A DNA stretch of 64,000 bases from Mesobacillus campisalis. GTDB taxonomy: Bacteria; Bacillota; Bacilli; Bacillales; Cytobacillaceae. The stretch lies in NCBI RefSeq assembly GCF_000986785.1, contig NZ_LAYY01000001.1, positions 124,001 through 188,000 on the forward strand, in the 5' to 3' direction. The translations under genes and the position numbers were made by a program. Every line of letters starts with the position of its first letter. Positions within the stretch are counted from its first letter, which is position 1. A model generated the notes under the pieces. It was not told the origin of the DNA. It saw nothing but the letters and a program-made list of their open reading frames with translations, and did not search any database. Below, in pieces: positions 17,918-27,849 of this stretch.

Positions 17918-19351
17918 TTAATTTTGTTTAATTTTCATTGATACATATTTTTCTACTAAATATTCTTGTAAACCATATTTTCCACCTTCACGGCCAACAC
18001 CACTTGCTTTTACCCCTCCGAAAGGAGCCTGTGCAGTCGTAGGCATTTCATCGTTTATACCAACAATTCCGTATTCAAGATTTTCCATCATTCGTATGGC
18101 TCGACTAAAATCATTCGTATAACAATAGGCAGCGAGACCATATTGAAAGTGATTTGCTCTTTCAACTACTTCCGCTTCCGATTGAAATGTAAATATCGGG
18201 GCAATTGGTCCAAATGTTTCTTCTTTTGCGATATTCATTTCATCTGTAGCATAATTGATGATGGTAGGTTCAAAAAAGCATCCTTCCATTTGCTCGAATT
18301 TTACTTCTTTTCCTCCGGCTATAACTTTACCGCCGAGATTGATTGCATCATTAATTTGTGATGAGATTTTGGACAAAGACTCACGATTGATAAGTGGACC
18401 TATGTCTGTGTTTTCATCCAGCCCGTTTCCTATTGCCAGTTTTCTTACTTTTTTAGCAAACAATTGACCAAACTCATCTGCTATCGATTGGTGGACATAA
18501 ATGCGATTTGTACAAACACAGGTTTGACCCGCATTTCTAAATTTACTTGCTATTGCGCCATCTACAGCCGTTTCCAAATCTGCATCCTCAAAAACGATAT
18601 ATGGTGCATGGCCGCCCAGTTCCATCGCAACTTTTTTTACTGTATCTGCTGCACCGCGCATCAATTCAATCCCTACTTCCGTTGATCCGGTAAAAGTTAA
18701 TTTACGGACCGCGAAGCTCTCATTAAAAGTAGAAGCTATCTCCTGAGATGGCCCGGTTACCAGATTAGCCACTCCTTTTGGCAGTCCCGCAGCATCAAGT
18801 GCCTCAAAAATCAATTTTGCGGTAAGAGGGGTTGCGGATGCGGGCTTGACTACCACCGCACAACCTGCCGCAAGTGCTGGAGCGATTTTTCTAGTGATCA
18901 TTGCAGCTGGAAAATTCCAAGGTGTGATCGCTGCCACGACCCCAACAGGCTCCTGAAAAACAAATATTCTTTTATCAATACTTGAAGCTGGAATCGTGTC
19001 GCCGTAAATACGTTTTGCTTCCTCTGCATACCAGTCAACATAAGATATTGCTAGATTAACTTCTCCAATCGACTCTCGTAACGGTTTCCCCATTTCAAGC
19101 GTTATTGTTCTTGCAATATCCTCCGCCCTCACCCTTAATTGATCAGCAAACGTTTTTAAAAACGCACTTTTTTCTCCAGCCGTTTTTCTTTTCCATGTTT
19201 TAAAGGCCTGTTCAGCAGAAGAAATAGCCATTTCCGTATCTTCTTTGTTGCCATATGCCATCTCTCCAACTTTTTCTTTGGTTGCTGGGTTATAAATAGT
19301 GAAACTTTTATTCGAAACAGATGGGGTCCATTCCCCATTAATATAAAGCAT
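17918..19351 (-). CDS. NAD(P)-dependent aldehyde dehydrogenase, succinate-semialdehyde dehydrogenase-like
   Basis: 477 aa, ATG behind GGGAGGCATTTAG. Complete ALDH: ITPWNFPAAMITRKIAPAL, FTGSTEVG, general base Glu244 in MELGGHAP and catalytic Cys278 in NAGQTCVCTNR, the double-Cys form typical of the GabD/SSADH branch. In this cluster, with a Baeyer-Villiger monooxygenase and esterase upstream, it could oxidise the aldehyde formed from a hydroxy acid to a dicarboxylate. True substrate unknown. Confidence 0.9.
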   Translation of the reverse strand: MLYINGEWTPSVSNKSFTIYNPATKEKVGEMAYGNKEDTEMAISSAEQAFKTWKRKTAGEKSAFLKTFADQLRVRAEDIARTITLEMGKPLRESIGEVNLAISYVDWYAEEAKRIYGDTIPASSIDKRIFVFQEPVGVVAAITPWNFPAAMITRKIAPALAAGCAVVVKPASATPLTAKLIFEALDAAGLPKGVANLVTGPSQEIASTFNESFAVRKLTFTGSTEVGIELMRGAADTVKKVAMELGGHAPYIVFEDADLETAVDGAIASKFRNAGQTCVCTNRIYVHQSIADEFGQLFAKKVRKLAIGNGLDENTDIGPLINRESLSKISSQINDAINLGGKVIAGGKEVKFEQMEGCFFEPTIINYATDEMNIAKEETFGPIAPIFTFQSEAEVVERANHFQYGLAAYCYTNDFSRAIRMMENLEYGIVGINDEMPTTAQAPFGGVKASGVGREGGKYGLQEYLVEKYVSMKIKQN

Positions 19352-19479
19352 CTAAATGCCTCCCACTAAACTTCTATTAGGCGTTGATTTTCCACCTATT
19401 GTTTCTAACTATTTCCCTGTGAAAATGTCGAATATCTCGGGTGTTTCGTGATAATTGCAGATAATAATTTCAGAATAAG

Positions 19480-20244
19480 TTATGAGGCTGTCATGCCACC
19501 ATCAATTCGATACACGCTTCCTGTAATATAAGAAGCTTTATCAGATGACAGAAATAAAACTAATTCTGCAATTTCTTTAGGCTTAGCATATCGTCTCAAA
19601 GGAATTCTTTGCTCATACATTTCTCTTGGCTGCTCCGGATTCCCAGGTGTTTTCATCTCAGCCAGTGCTCGTATCATTGGAGTATTTACAGGACCTGGAC
19701 AAATGGCATTAATCCGAATTCCTGTTCCAGCACACTCTAAGGCAACTGTCTTTGTCAAGCCAATTACCGCATGCTTGGTGGCAGAATAAGCGGCCAATCC
19801 TGGTGAACCACTTACTCCATTAACAGATGATGTGTTTACTATACTGCCGGATTTTTGCTCCAGCATAACCGCCATTACATGCTTTAAACCAAAGAATACT
19901 CCCTTGACATTTACATTTAAAACTTGATCCAGCTCTTCTGCAGTTATATCTGTAATCCTTCCATATTTAACTCCGACACCTGCATTATTAAAAAAAACGT
20001 CAATCTTGCCATATTTCTCTTTGGTCAGTTGTACGAAATTTTTTACTTGGTCTTCATTTGATACGTCTGCAGAAAGAGCAAGATAATCATCTAGTTCCAG
20101 CTCAAATGCAACCTTCTGTATTACTTCTTGATCAACATCTACCAAAACTAATTTTGCTCCTTGTTCAGCGAATAAACGGGCAGTTTCTCGTCCAATTCCC
20201 CCTGCTGCACCTGTAATTAAAACAACTTTCCCTTCAAATACCAT
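19480..20244 (-). CDS. SDR-family oxidoreductase
   Basis: 254 aa classical SDR: TGAAGGIGRET (residues 11-21), acidic residue after beta-2 (LVDVD) suggesting NAD preference, NNAGVG, catalytic INTSSVNG-type Ser (IVNTSSVNGVSG), AYSATKHAVIG (Tyr and Lys) and C-terminal TGSVYRIDGGMTAS. A likely alcohol or hydroxy-acid dehydrogenase in the catabolic run; one of three SDRs here, each with different flanks, so they probably act on different steps. Confidence 0.88.
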   Translation of the reverse strand: MVFEGKVVLITGAAGGIGRETARLFAEQGAKLVLVDVDQEVIQKVAFELELDDYLALSADVSNEDQVKNFVQLTKEKYGKIDVFFNNAGVGVKYGRITDITAEELDQVLNVNVKGVFFGLKHVMAVMLEQKSGSIVNTSSVNGVSGSPGLAAYSATKHAVIGLTKTVALECAGTGIRINAICPGPVNTPMIRALAEMKTPGNPEQPREMYEQRIPLRRYAKPKEIAELVLFLSSDKASYITGSVYRIDGGMTAS

Positions 20245-20314
20245 TCTATATCACCACCATAAAGCTTGTTGGTAAATCACTTCCCAAATCTATCAACATT
20301 CTTCCTTAACGTAA

Positions 20315-21256
20315 TTACACTCTTTTTTGTTTGTTTTTTTGTAAATAGTCGACAATTCCCGTAGCAAATACAAGTAAATCCAATTGGATCGTATTATAGG
20401 TAGGATGATTATCCGGGACGCCTAATGCGCTAAATTGGTTGGTTAATAATTTGAAAATATCATTGGCAATGTCAGATAAACTCTTTTCCTCCTGTAATCC
20501 TCTTTTACCAATTTCCATAAACCTTGGAATCCATTCCTTTACCTCTGCGAGGGCGTTTTCAACTTCAGTTGTCATCCCGAAATGGGCAAAATAAATGCGA
20601 TCCAAATTCATTTTCCTGAACTGTTCTATAACTCCCAGCATCTTACCAGGATCAAATTGATTTGGGGACGTGGCTGGCAGGTAAACCATTAATCCTAGGT
20701 CAAGCTGAATCCCTGCTGAATCACCAGCAAACATTCCATTGCTAATCGGATCGTAAATACTAAAATGATGAGACGCATGTCCAGGTGAATCAAAAAACAT
20801 CAGTTTACGGTTCGGACCAATCTCTAGTGTTTCTTCATCGTCTTTGATCAAAATACGATTTTCCGGAACCGGTAAAACTGAACCATACATTTCATGGAAT
20901 TTTTCTCCGAACACCATTCGGGCACCTGTGATTAAACGGCTCGGATCGATAATGTGCTTTGCCGCTTTTGGATGCACGACGACTGCTGCATTAGGACAGC
21001 TCTGCAATAGTAATCCAGCACCACCACCGTGATCTAAATGGATATGGGTCAGAATGATATACTTGACATCGTCAGGGCTGAATCCAAGTTTTTTTAGCCC
21101 GTGTAAAACATTGGGTACAGAAGGACTAGCACCCGTCTCCACTATGGTTAATTTTTCATCATTAATTACATAAGTTCCTGTTTTGTTAGGAACCCCTCCT
21201 GCCATTAAGTCAATTAAATGGATACGGCTTCCCAAATTATGAATTTTACTATCCAA
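20315..21256 (-). CDS. MBL-fold metallo-hydrolase
   Basis: 313 aa from TTG 21256 (AGGAGTGTTGTGA upstream). Metal-binding motif HIHLDH (His71, His73, Asp75, His76 in LTHIHLDHGGGA), later VVHPKAAKHI, DSPGHASHHF and MFAGDSAG. It resembles the MBL group annotated hydroxyacylglutathione hydrolase/lactonase-like. In this operon it may hydrolyse a lactone or thioester; sequence alone does not choose between them. Confidence 0.87.
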   Translation of the reverse strand: MDSKIHNLGSRIHLIDLMAGGVPNKTGTYVINDEKLTIVETGASPSVPNVLHGLKKLGFSPDDVKYIILTHIHLDHGGGAGLLLQSCPNAAVVVHPKAAKHIIDPSRLITGARMVFGEKFHEMYGSVLPVPENRILIKDDEETLEIGPNRKLMFFDSPGHASHHFSIYDPISNGMFAGDSAGIQLDLGLMVYLPATSPNQFDPGKMLGVIEQFRKMNLDRIYFAHFGMTTEVENALAEVKEWIPRFMEIGKRGLQEEKSLSDIANDIFKLLTNQFSALGVPDNHPTYNTIQLDLLVFATGIVDYLQKNKQKRV

Positions 21257-21340
21257 TCACAACACTCCTGTTAAAACAGCCTTTATGGATGATTTCCTTT
21301 CATATAAATTAGGAAAGTTAATTACTGTCTGTGCCCATGG

Positions 21341-22915
21341 TTATGCACGAACAATCGAATCGCGCAGTTTGAGCTTCAATATTTTACCTACGGGACTTTT
21401 AGGAAGATCAGGTAAAATTTGAATAGATTTTGGTCGTTTATATCCTGCCATTTTATCTTTACACCATTCCAGTATTTCTTCACCTGTTGTACTGGAATGT
21501 GGCCTTAAACTGACAACCGCATGAACCCGTTCTCCCCATAGTTCATCGGGGAGACCTATTACAGCGGCTTCCAAGATGTTTTCATTCTTTATGAGGATAT
21601 CTTCAACCTCTACGGAAGAAATGTTTTCTCCTCCTGAAATAATCATGTCTTTTCTGCGATCCACTACATAGAGGTATCCATCTTCATCAAAGTATCCCAT
21701 GTCTTCACAGGTGAACCATTCACCATCAAAACACTTTTCTTCTGCTTCAGGATTTTTATAATATCCCTTAAACAGGGAGATTCCTTTTCCATAGATGAGT
21801 CCAACTTCTTCAGGGCCTACCTCGTTCCCTTTGTCATCCACTACTTTCAAGTCCATTCCAATTGACGGCTTTCCTACGCATCGGGTTTTCACATAATGAT
21901 CTTCTGGCATTAATATAGAAAAGAAAAGTTCGGTAGCTGAATAAAACGTGTATAAGTTAATTTGTGGCCAGTATTTTAGGGCGGCCTCCTGTGTTTGTGA
22001 CAGTAATGGTGCACTTGAAGTAGATAAAATCCGTAAACTTGACCAATCATATTTATTGATCTCTTCTTCCGGCAATTTTAAAACGGCGTTCAAAATCGTT
22101 GGAACAACTGACATTACGGTTATCTTTTCTTCCTCCACTTTCTTAAGCAGTTTTTCCACTTCAAATTTTCCAAACATATAATTTGTTGCGCCAGAGATCA
22201 TACAAGCTATACTAATAACTGTTCCACCTAGATGAAACATGGGAAAAGGGTTAAGTACCCGATCTTTCCAGTGCCAACCCGCCAGTAATACAGAACCTAA
22301 TGCCCAACCTATTATGGAACGGTGAGAATGAATTGCCCCTTTGGGAACACCCGTTGTCCCCGAAGTATAAATAACTCCGCAGGCGTCAGTATCATCAATT
22401 TGAACGCTAGGGTTTGCAATTGAACCTTCTGCAATTAATGACTCATAACTCACAAAAAATTCTGACTCCCCAATACAGATAAAATTATTTTGTGGTATGT
22501 TGGGAAGACCGCCTGAAATCCGTGTCATAACCTCTGCAAATTCGGAATCAAAAAAAACGGCCACAGCATCAGAGTGATTTAACTGCGATATGATTTCATT
22601 GTCAGTGTATCGGTAGTTTACTGGAACCCACACAGCACCAAGTTTATTTACAGCAAACATGATCTCTACACATTCCACACTGTCCTTCGAGATATAGGCA
22701 AGATGGTCTCCACGGCGGATGCCCATTTTTATCAATTGGTTTGCTAATTTATTTACACGGTCGTTTAATTCCTTAAATGTGTATTTCTTATCACCGTCAA
22801 TATCTACCACTGCCAATTTATTAGGCCAAATCGTACTGTTGCGCTCAATAATGTGACGCAGAGTTAGTCCAGCCATTCCATACACAGTTCTCTCTTTATT
22901 TCCGACCTGGATCAT
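21341..22915 (-). CDS. AMP-binding acyl-CoA ligase
   Basis: 524 aa, ATG behind GGGGGACAATA. ANL enzyme with P-loop IYTSGTTGVPKGAIHSHRS, YSATELFFS in place of the common YGxTE, WFTCEDMGYFDEDGYLYVVD, RRKDMIISGGENISS and catalytic Lys in KSPVGKILKLKL. It follows the CaiB/BaiF-type gene by 57 bp. Activates a carboxylic acid to its CoA ester; distinct from the ligase at 9605-11227, so two acids, or two stages, are implied. Confidence 0.9.
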   Translation of the reverse strand: MIQVGNKERTVYGMAGLTLRHIIERNSTIWPNKLAVVDIDGDKKYTFKELNDRVNKLANQLIKMGIRRGDHLAYISKDSVECVEIMFAVNKLGAVWVPVNYRYTDNEIISQLNHSDAVAVFFDSEFAEVMTRISGGLPNIPQNNFICIGESEFFVSYESLIAEGSIANPSVQIDDTDACGVIYTSGTTGVPKGAIHSHRSIIGWALGSVLLAGWHWKDRVLNPFPMFHLGGTVISIACMISGATNYMFGKFEVEKLLKKVEEEKITVMSVVPTILNAVLKLPEEEINKYDWSSLRILSTSSAPLLSQTQEAALKYWPQINLYTFYSATELFFSILMPEDHYVKTRCVGKPSIGMDLKVVDDKGNEVGPEEVGLIYGKGISLFKGYYKNPEAEEKCFDGEWFTCEDMGYFDEDGYLYVVDRRKDMIISGGENISSVEVEDILIKNENILEAAVIGLPDELWGERVHAVVSLRPHSSTTGEEILEWCKDKMAGYKRPKSIQILPDLPKSPVGKILKLKLRDSIVRA

Positions 22916-22972
22916 TATTGTCCCCCGCTTCAGAAATTTTTTGATTGTCTCGCTTATATTTCAACCGGCAAT

Positions 22973-23908
22973 TTATTCGATTTGAGTTCGAAACGGAATA
23001 TTAAGGCCTTTCTTAAACGATAGATCATTAACTGCCTCTATAGGAACATCATGCGTAGCTCCAATGCTCAGCCATTCTGCTGTTGGACGTGACTTAAAAA
23101 TACTTTTAAGTTCTTCAAAAATTGGATCACCTGGTATTGCAGGTCTTAATTGCTGACCACACCACTCAGGGCGTTCAATTGCAGTTACTAAACTGTCAAA
23201 AAACTTTTGTTCCAATGCACCTAAAGCAATTTTCCCATCTTTTGTTTCATACACCCTGTAACAAATAATACCTCCGTCAAGGCTGCTAGCAAGTTTAGGA
23301 TCGTGGCGTGGTACTAATCCAAGCAAAAAGGGGCTTTCATACAAATTTACTTCTATTGAGATACCTGTTTTATTCTTCTTTTGGTAATTCAACCCGGACA
23401 CAACGGCTAAAGCGCCATACAGTGCTCCTGTCATATCTGCCAGTTGGGTTGGTATTTTCCCATCATCCGGAAAAAGGGTTTTCAATAGCCCTGAATGGGC
23501 CAGATATGTTAAATCATGACCAGGATGTTCCGCTTTATTTGAATCGCCAGGGAATCCGGTTACATTACAATATACTAATCTTGGATTAATAGCTGTTAAT
23601 GAGTGATAATCTAAACCTAGCTTCTTTAATGCCCTGTCACGCATCCCTACCAAGATGCCGTCAGCATTGGCGATTAATTGCTTTGCCTTTTCTTGTCCTT
23701 CTGGCTTTTTTAGGTCAATTTTGATTATTTCCTTTGAATCATTAATAGCACCGTATAATTCAGGAGTGGCGGAAACAGGATCTCCCATTGGTGGCTCGAT
23801 TTTAATGACACGTGCACCCATGGAAGCGAGTATTCCTCCAGCCACCGGACCTGGCAGATTAATCGTTGTATCGATGATTGTTACATCTTTTAGCAATGAT
23901 GGATTCAC
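22973..23908 (-). CDS. CaiB/BaiF family CoA-transferase/racemase, alpha-methylacyl-CoA racemase-like, short
   Basis: 311 aa from GTG (GGGGAGGTATAAAT upstream). Opens LLKDVTIIDTTINLPGPVAGGILASMGA, the family N-terminus. His131 (PGHDLTYLA), Asp158 (LADMTGALYG) and Glu233 (GALEQKFF) sit where the racemase subgroup (AMACR/MCR) has its His, Asp and Glu, favouring 2-methylacyl-CoA epimerisation over CoA transfer. It is shorter than the usual 360-400 aa but keeps both ends of the large domain. Directly upstream of a CoA ligase gene. Confidence 0.82.
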   Translation of the reverse strand: MNPSLLKDVTIIDTTINLPGPVAGGILASMGARVIKIEPPMGDPVSATPELYGAINDSKEIIKIDLKKPEGQEKAKQLIANADGILVGMRDRALKKLGLDYHSLTAINPRLVYCNVTGFPGDSNKAEHPGHDLTYLAHSGLLKTLFPDDGKIPTQLADMTGALYGALAVVSGLNYQKKNKTGISIEVNLYESPFLLGLVPRHDPKLASSLDGGIICYRVYETKDGKIALGALEQKFFDSLVTAIERPEWCGQQLRPAIPGDPIFEELKSIFKSRPTAEWLSIGATHDVPIEAVNDLSFKKGLNIPFRTQIE

Positions 23909-23943
23909 ATTTATACCTCCCCTTGGAGTATAGGATTCTAAGT

Positions 23944-24714
23944 TTATATGCCCATCGCTTGCGCTCCACCATCTATTGAAATGGTCTCACCTGTCATATA
24001 GGAGGAAGCATCAGATGCTAAAAATACCACGCCTGCCGCAATTTCCTCTGGTTTTCCCATACGTCTCATTGGAGACCTGCTCAAAACTTTATCCATAAAC
24101 TCTTTATCCGTTTCTTTTATAGAAGCCAGAATAGGGGTTTCAACATAGTAAGGGGCAACACCATTTACCCTTACACCTCTTTCAGCCCATTCAGAAGCAA
24201 ATCCTTTAGTAAGCATATTTACTCCACTTTTGCTAACACTATATCCAAGGGAACCTCTTACAGCCTGCTGGGAAGCGCCTGAAGAAATATTAATGATGGA
24301 ACCGCTGCCTTGTCCTAGCATGACTTTTCCCACTTCTTGTGTGAACAAGAAAACACCCGTTAAGTTTACGTCCATAATCTTCTGCCAAACCTCTAATGGA
24401 AACTCCTCTGCCGCTGTTCTTTTGGATGTTATTCCGGCATTATTAACCAATATGTCAATACTAGTAAACTTTTCAAGTGTCATGTTTACTACATTTTTAA
24501 TCTCATTACGGTTTGTCACATCACATTGAATGACTAATACTTTCGCTCCCTTTTCTCTAAGTTCATCCGCAAAACCTTCGAGATCCGTTAAACTGAGGTC
24601 GCATAGAACAATATTGCATTCGTAATTCGCAAATCTTCTTGCGATGCTTTTTCCAATACCTCCATTAGCCCCAGTCACAATGGCTGTTTTTCCGTCTAAA
24701 CTAAAAATATCCAA
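23944..24714 (-). CDS. SDR-family oxidoreductase
   Basis: 256 aa from TTG (GGGGGAATTATT upstream): MDIFSLDGKTAIVTGANGGI. Classical SDR with TGANGGIGKSI, NNAGIT, catalytic Ser in INISSGASQ, YSVSKSGVN (Tyr and Lys) and TGETISIDGGAQAMGI. Likely NAD-dependent alcohol dehydrogenase. Between the HSL-type esterase and the CaiB/BaiF gene; a step from alcohol to the ketone used by the monooxygenase is plausible. Confidence 0.88.
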   Translation of the reverse strand: MDIFSLDGKTAIVTGANGGIGKSIARRFANYECNIVLCDLSLTDLEGFADELREKGAKVLVIQCDVTNRNEIKNVVNMTLEKFTSIDILVNNAGITSKRTAAEEFPLEVWQKIMDVNLTGVFLFTQEVGKVMLGQGSGSIINISSGASQQAVRGSLGYSVSKSGVNMLTKGFASEWAERGVRVNGVAPYYVETPILASIKETDKEFMDKVLSRSPMRRMGKPEEIAAGVVFLASDASSYMTGETISIDGGAQAMGI

Positions 24715-24809
24715 AATAATTCCCCCTATATTTACTGTTATATAAGATTTTAAAAACCTAAAATTGAGTATGGCACTAATAAATAGGATCCCGTAAAAAT
24801 TCCGCTACT

Positions 24810-25772
24810 TTAAATTTCCAGACCCGATAGCCTGCTTTGGTTTTTTTCTTGAAGAAATCGAGCGATAGTAGAAATTGTATTTTTAATTTGTTCAGGAAAA
24901 ATATCAGGGTTCGAAAAGTACCCATGAACTAATCCTTGTTCGCAAATCGATTCGACTATTACTTTCGCTTCTTTTAAACGTTTTGCGTAAGCTAATCCAT
25001 CGTCACGAAGCACATCATTTTCCGCGACGATAATGAGTGCTGGCGGTAAATTACTTAAATCGTCGGCAATTAATGGGGCGGCATACTTCTCCATTTTATC
25101 CGCGTCATCTCGAATGTAATGATCAGAGAACCAAATCGCTAGTTCTTTAGTCAATCCAAATCCGCTTTTGAATTCTTCAAAGGACTTTGTGTTTACATTA
25201 AAACTGGCACTTGGATAAATTAGGATTTGCGCAGAAATATCAGGTCCTTTTTTATCCCTAGCCATCATCGAGACTACTGCAGCCATGTTTCCTCCAGCAC
25301 TATCACCGCCAACTACAATATTAGAGGCATCTCCATTGATTAACGCTGCATTTTCACTTACCCATTGCAGTGCCGCATAGCAGTCATTTACCGGAATAGG
25401 AAACTTATACTCCGGGGAGAGCCTATAGTCTACTGAAACCACGATACTTTCTGTTCGTTCGGCGATCAGTCTGCATGTTGCATCAGAACCTTCAAGATCT
25501 CCAAGAACCCACCCACCACCGTGGTAATAAATAAAAATGGGAAAAGGGCCATCTGCTTTCGGCGTATAAATTCGAATTTTTACATTTGCATCCTTATCGA
25601 CAGGAATAAACTGCTCTTCGATTTTTGCAAGTCGTCCAATATCTTCCTTTTTACCTGGAGGCTTCTTAAATAACTCTCTGATGGCCTGATGCCCTAACGA
25701 AAGGTTCTCCAAAATTTGGTTAAACCCTTCAATGTATACTTTTGACTCTGGGGATAATTTAGCCAAATCCAT
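24810..25772 (-). CDS. Alpha/beta-hydrolase, hormone-sensitive lipase (HSL) family esterase
   Basis: 320 aa from ATG 25772 (GGAAGGGAGTA upstream; the longer frame lacks a ribosome site). Oxyanion motif YHGGGWVLGD (HGGG at residues 84-87), nucleophile elbow GGDSAGGN (Ser158), acid in ENDVLRDDG (Asp253) and LVHGY (His283). Cytoplasmic carboxylesterase/lactonase type. Its place 109 bp downstream of a Baeyer-Villiger monooxygenase gene is the classical arrangement for hydrolysing the ester or lactone that enzyme makes. Confidence 0.92.
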   Translation of the reverse strand: MDLAKLSPESKVYIEGFNQILENLSLGHQAIRELFKKPPGKKEDIGRLAKIEEQFIPVDKDANVKIRIYTPKADGPFPIFIYYHGGGWVLGDLEGSDATCRLIAERTESIVVSVDYRLSPEYKFPIPVNDCYAALQWVSENAALINGDASNIVVGGDSAGGNMAAVVSMMARDKKGPDISAQILIYPSASFNVNTKSFEEFKSGFGLTKELAIWFSDHYIRDDADKMEKYAAPLIADDLSNLPPALIIVAENDVLRDDGLAYAKRLKEAKVIVESICEQGLVHGYFSNPDIFPEQIKNTISTIARFLQEKNQSRLSGLEI

Positions 25773-25881
25773 TACTCCCTTCCTCAATAAACTCATCGAA
25801 TAATTAACCATAAAAACGTACCGGTTCAATTACAAAATAATTTTCAAAATTCAAAAAAAATAATGGGAGAAGCTCGTCATT

Positions 25882-27531
25882 TCAAGAATTTACTTTTTGA
25901 TTTTTGCCAGCTAATAGAGAAAAGCCTTCATATTCTTTATCTACAATTTCTTTACAGATCTGAAGATATTTTTTATAACCTCCTAAATAAAGAGGTAATC
26001 CTCTAGGCTTGCCTGGAATATTCGCACCTGTCCACCATGACTCCGTTTTAACAAAAAGTGTAGAATTAGCTAGCTCTGTACAAGATTTACTCCAAGCAGC
26101 CTCCGCTTCCTGTTCCGGCTCAATTGTATTTAAATCATGTTCACGGAGATATTTCACGCATTCAATGATCCACTCAACGTTTGACTCAATTACTGCGACA
26201 TTGTTGGTAAACCCAGCAGGACTTTCAGGTCCAGTTATCAGGAATAGGTTTGGAAAACCAGATGTTGCAAGTCCAAGATATGTGCTTATTTGCCCTCCAT
26301 TATTCCATTTTTCCTTTAACGAGATTCCATTTCTGCCCCTAATATCTATTTTAAACAGAGGTCCAGTAATAGCATCATATCCTGTAGCAAATACAAGAAT
26401 ATCCAACTCATATTCCTTTTCTGTTGTTCGTAGACCCTTGGGTGTAATCTCTTCAATAGGCGCCTTTTTTACATCTGCCAAGGTAACGTTATTACGGTTA
26501 TATGTTTCTAAATAATTGGTGTTTAAAACTTGACGTTTTGTTCCATAATAATAATTCGGCATTAATTTTTCGGCTATCTTGGGATCGTGGACAATTTCAG
26601 AGATCTTCGAACGGAGAAATTCTCCAATTGTTTCATTAGCCCTTTCGTCGGTAAATACATCTGTAAAACTTGGCAAGGGCCCGCCTCGTTCCCAAGCTGC
26701 TTCCAATTCTTGCAATCTTTCTTCTCCGGTTATCTCCCAAACCGAACAATTCATGGTTTTCCTTAAATCACCAGTATTGCTGTTTCGAACTTTTTGCTTA
26801 ATATTTTTATAATCTGCTTTTGTTTGTTGTATAATCTCAGGATCTAACTGATGATTTCTTGCTGGAATCATATATTGGGCAGTCCGTTGAAAAACCGTTA
26901 AATGATCTGCTTCTTCTGCAATAATTGGTATTATTTGTACACCACTTGATCCAGTGCCGATGACACCAACACGTTTGCCCTTGAAATCTACTTTATCTTT
27001 CGGCCAGTTTCCGGTATGATACCATTCACCTTTGAAGCTATTTAATCCTTTAAAGTTAGGAACATTGGTAGCCGAGAGACCACCTACCGCAGGAATGAAA
27101 TACTTCGCTGTTACTCTAGTACCGTCATTTATGTAAATCTGCCAGTTCTCGTTTGCCTCGTCATAATGAGCGGCCTTGATGCGCGTATTTAATTGAATAT
27201 CTTTGCGTAAATCAAAGTTATCTGCGACGTAGTTGAGATAACTAAGAATCTCCGGCTGATCAGGATACCTAGAAGTCCATGTCCAATCCTTATATAGTTT
27301 TTCTGAGAATAAATAGGTATAAACCATGCTCTCCGTATCACAACGTGCTCCCGGATAGCGATTATGATACCATACCCCTCCGACATCCCCGGCTGCCTCA
27401 AATACTTTAGCCGAGAAACCAGCCTCACGTAAACTGTGCAGCATGTACATTCCTGCAAAACCAGCACCAATGATGACTGCATCGAAATCATTAGCTTGAT
27501 GTGTTTTAGGTTGTTGTTGAGCAACATTCAT
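25882..27531 (-). CDS. Flavin-containing Baeyer-Villiger monooxygenase
   Basis: 549 aa, ATG behind AAGGAAGAAAATAAT. FAD Rossmann GAGFAG (residues 22-27), BVMO-type GGVWYHNRYPGARCDTES (51-68), the diagnostic fingerprint FKGEWYHTGNWP (166-177) and NADPH site GTGSSG (192-197). Type I BVMOs insert oxygen beside a ketone carbonyl to give an ester or lactone; length and motifs are of the cyclohexanone/acetone monooxygenase group. First gene of a long co-directed run; an 11-bp palindrome at 27692-27702 and a TATAAT at 27653-27658 lie upstream, pointing to control by the FadR-type regulator. Confidence 0.93.
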   Translation of the reverse strand: MNVAQQQPKTHQANDFDAVIIGAGFAGMYMLHSLREAGFSAKVFEAAGDVGGVWYHNRYPGARCDTESMVYTYLFSEKLYKDWTWTSRYPDQPEILSYLNYVADNFDLRKDIQLNTRIKAAHYDEANENWQIYINDGTRVTAKYFIPAVGGLSATNVPNFKGLNSFKGEWYHTGNWPKDKVDFKGKRVGVIGTGSSGVQIIPIIAEEADHLTVFQRTAQYMIPARNHQLDPEIIQQTKADYKNIKQKVRNSNTGDLRKTMNCSVWEITGEERLQELEAAWERGGPLPSFTDVFTDERANETIGEFLRSKISEIVHDPKIAEKLMPNYYYGTKRQVLNTNYLETYNRNNVTLADVKKAPIEEITPKGLRTTEKEYELDILVFATGYDAITGPLFKIDIRGRNGISLKEKWNNGGQISTYLGLATSGFPNLFLITGPESPAGFTNNVAVIESNVEWIIECVKYLREHDLNTIEPEQEAEAAWSKSCTELANSTLFVKTESWWTGANIPGKPRGLPLYLGGYKKYLQICKEIVDKEYEGFSLLAGKNQKVNS

Positions 27532-27691
27532 ATTATTTTCTTCCTTCCTTATGAAAATAGTTTTTATGAAATCCCTTCCATTTTTTTGTTACAAACGTGT
27601 TTATAATTTCTAACAAATAAACTAATCCTAATTAAGTCTCTTTGCCAGCAGAATTATAATACTTCACATCCTTTGTAACCGCTTTACCAAC

Positions 27692-27702
27692 TTGTAATAC
27701 AA
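27692..27702. promoter_or_regulatory. GntR/FadR-type operator upstream of the monooxygenase operon
   Basis: TTGTAATACAA is a perfect 11-bp palindrome with the GTA-N-TAC core expected for FadR-subfamily regulators. It lies 34 bp upstream of the -10-like TATAAT of the monooxygenase gene. The same box precedes both FadR-type regulator genes in this window. Confidence 0.6.
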
Positions 27703-27849
27703 TCATACAAGACAGGCATATCATTTTCAACCTATTCTTTTAAAATTTTCACAATATTCTACCGCTTTTTATTTTCAATTAACTGGCATCCTCCAGGACA
27801 ATTTGAAAAAGGATTTAGTTGTGAATAGAATATTTGCAACGTAAAATAA

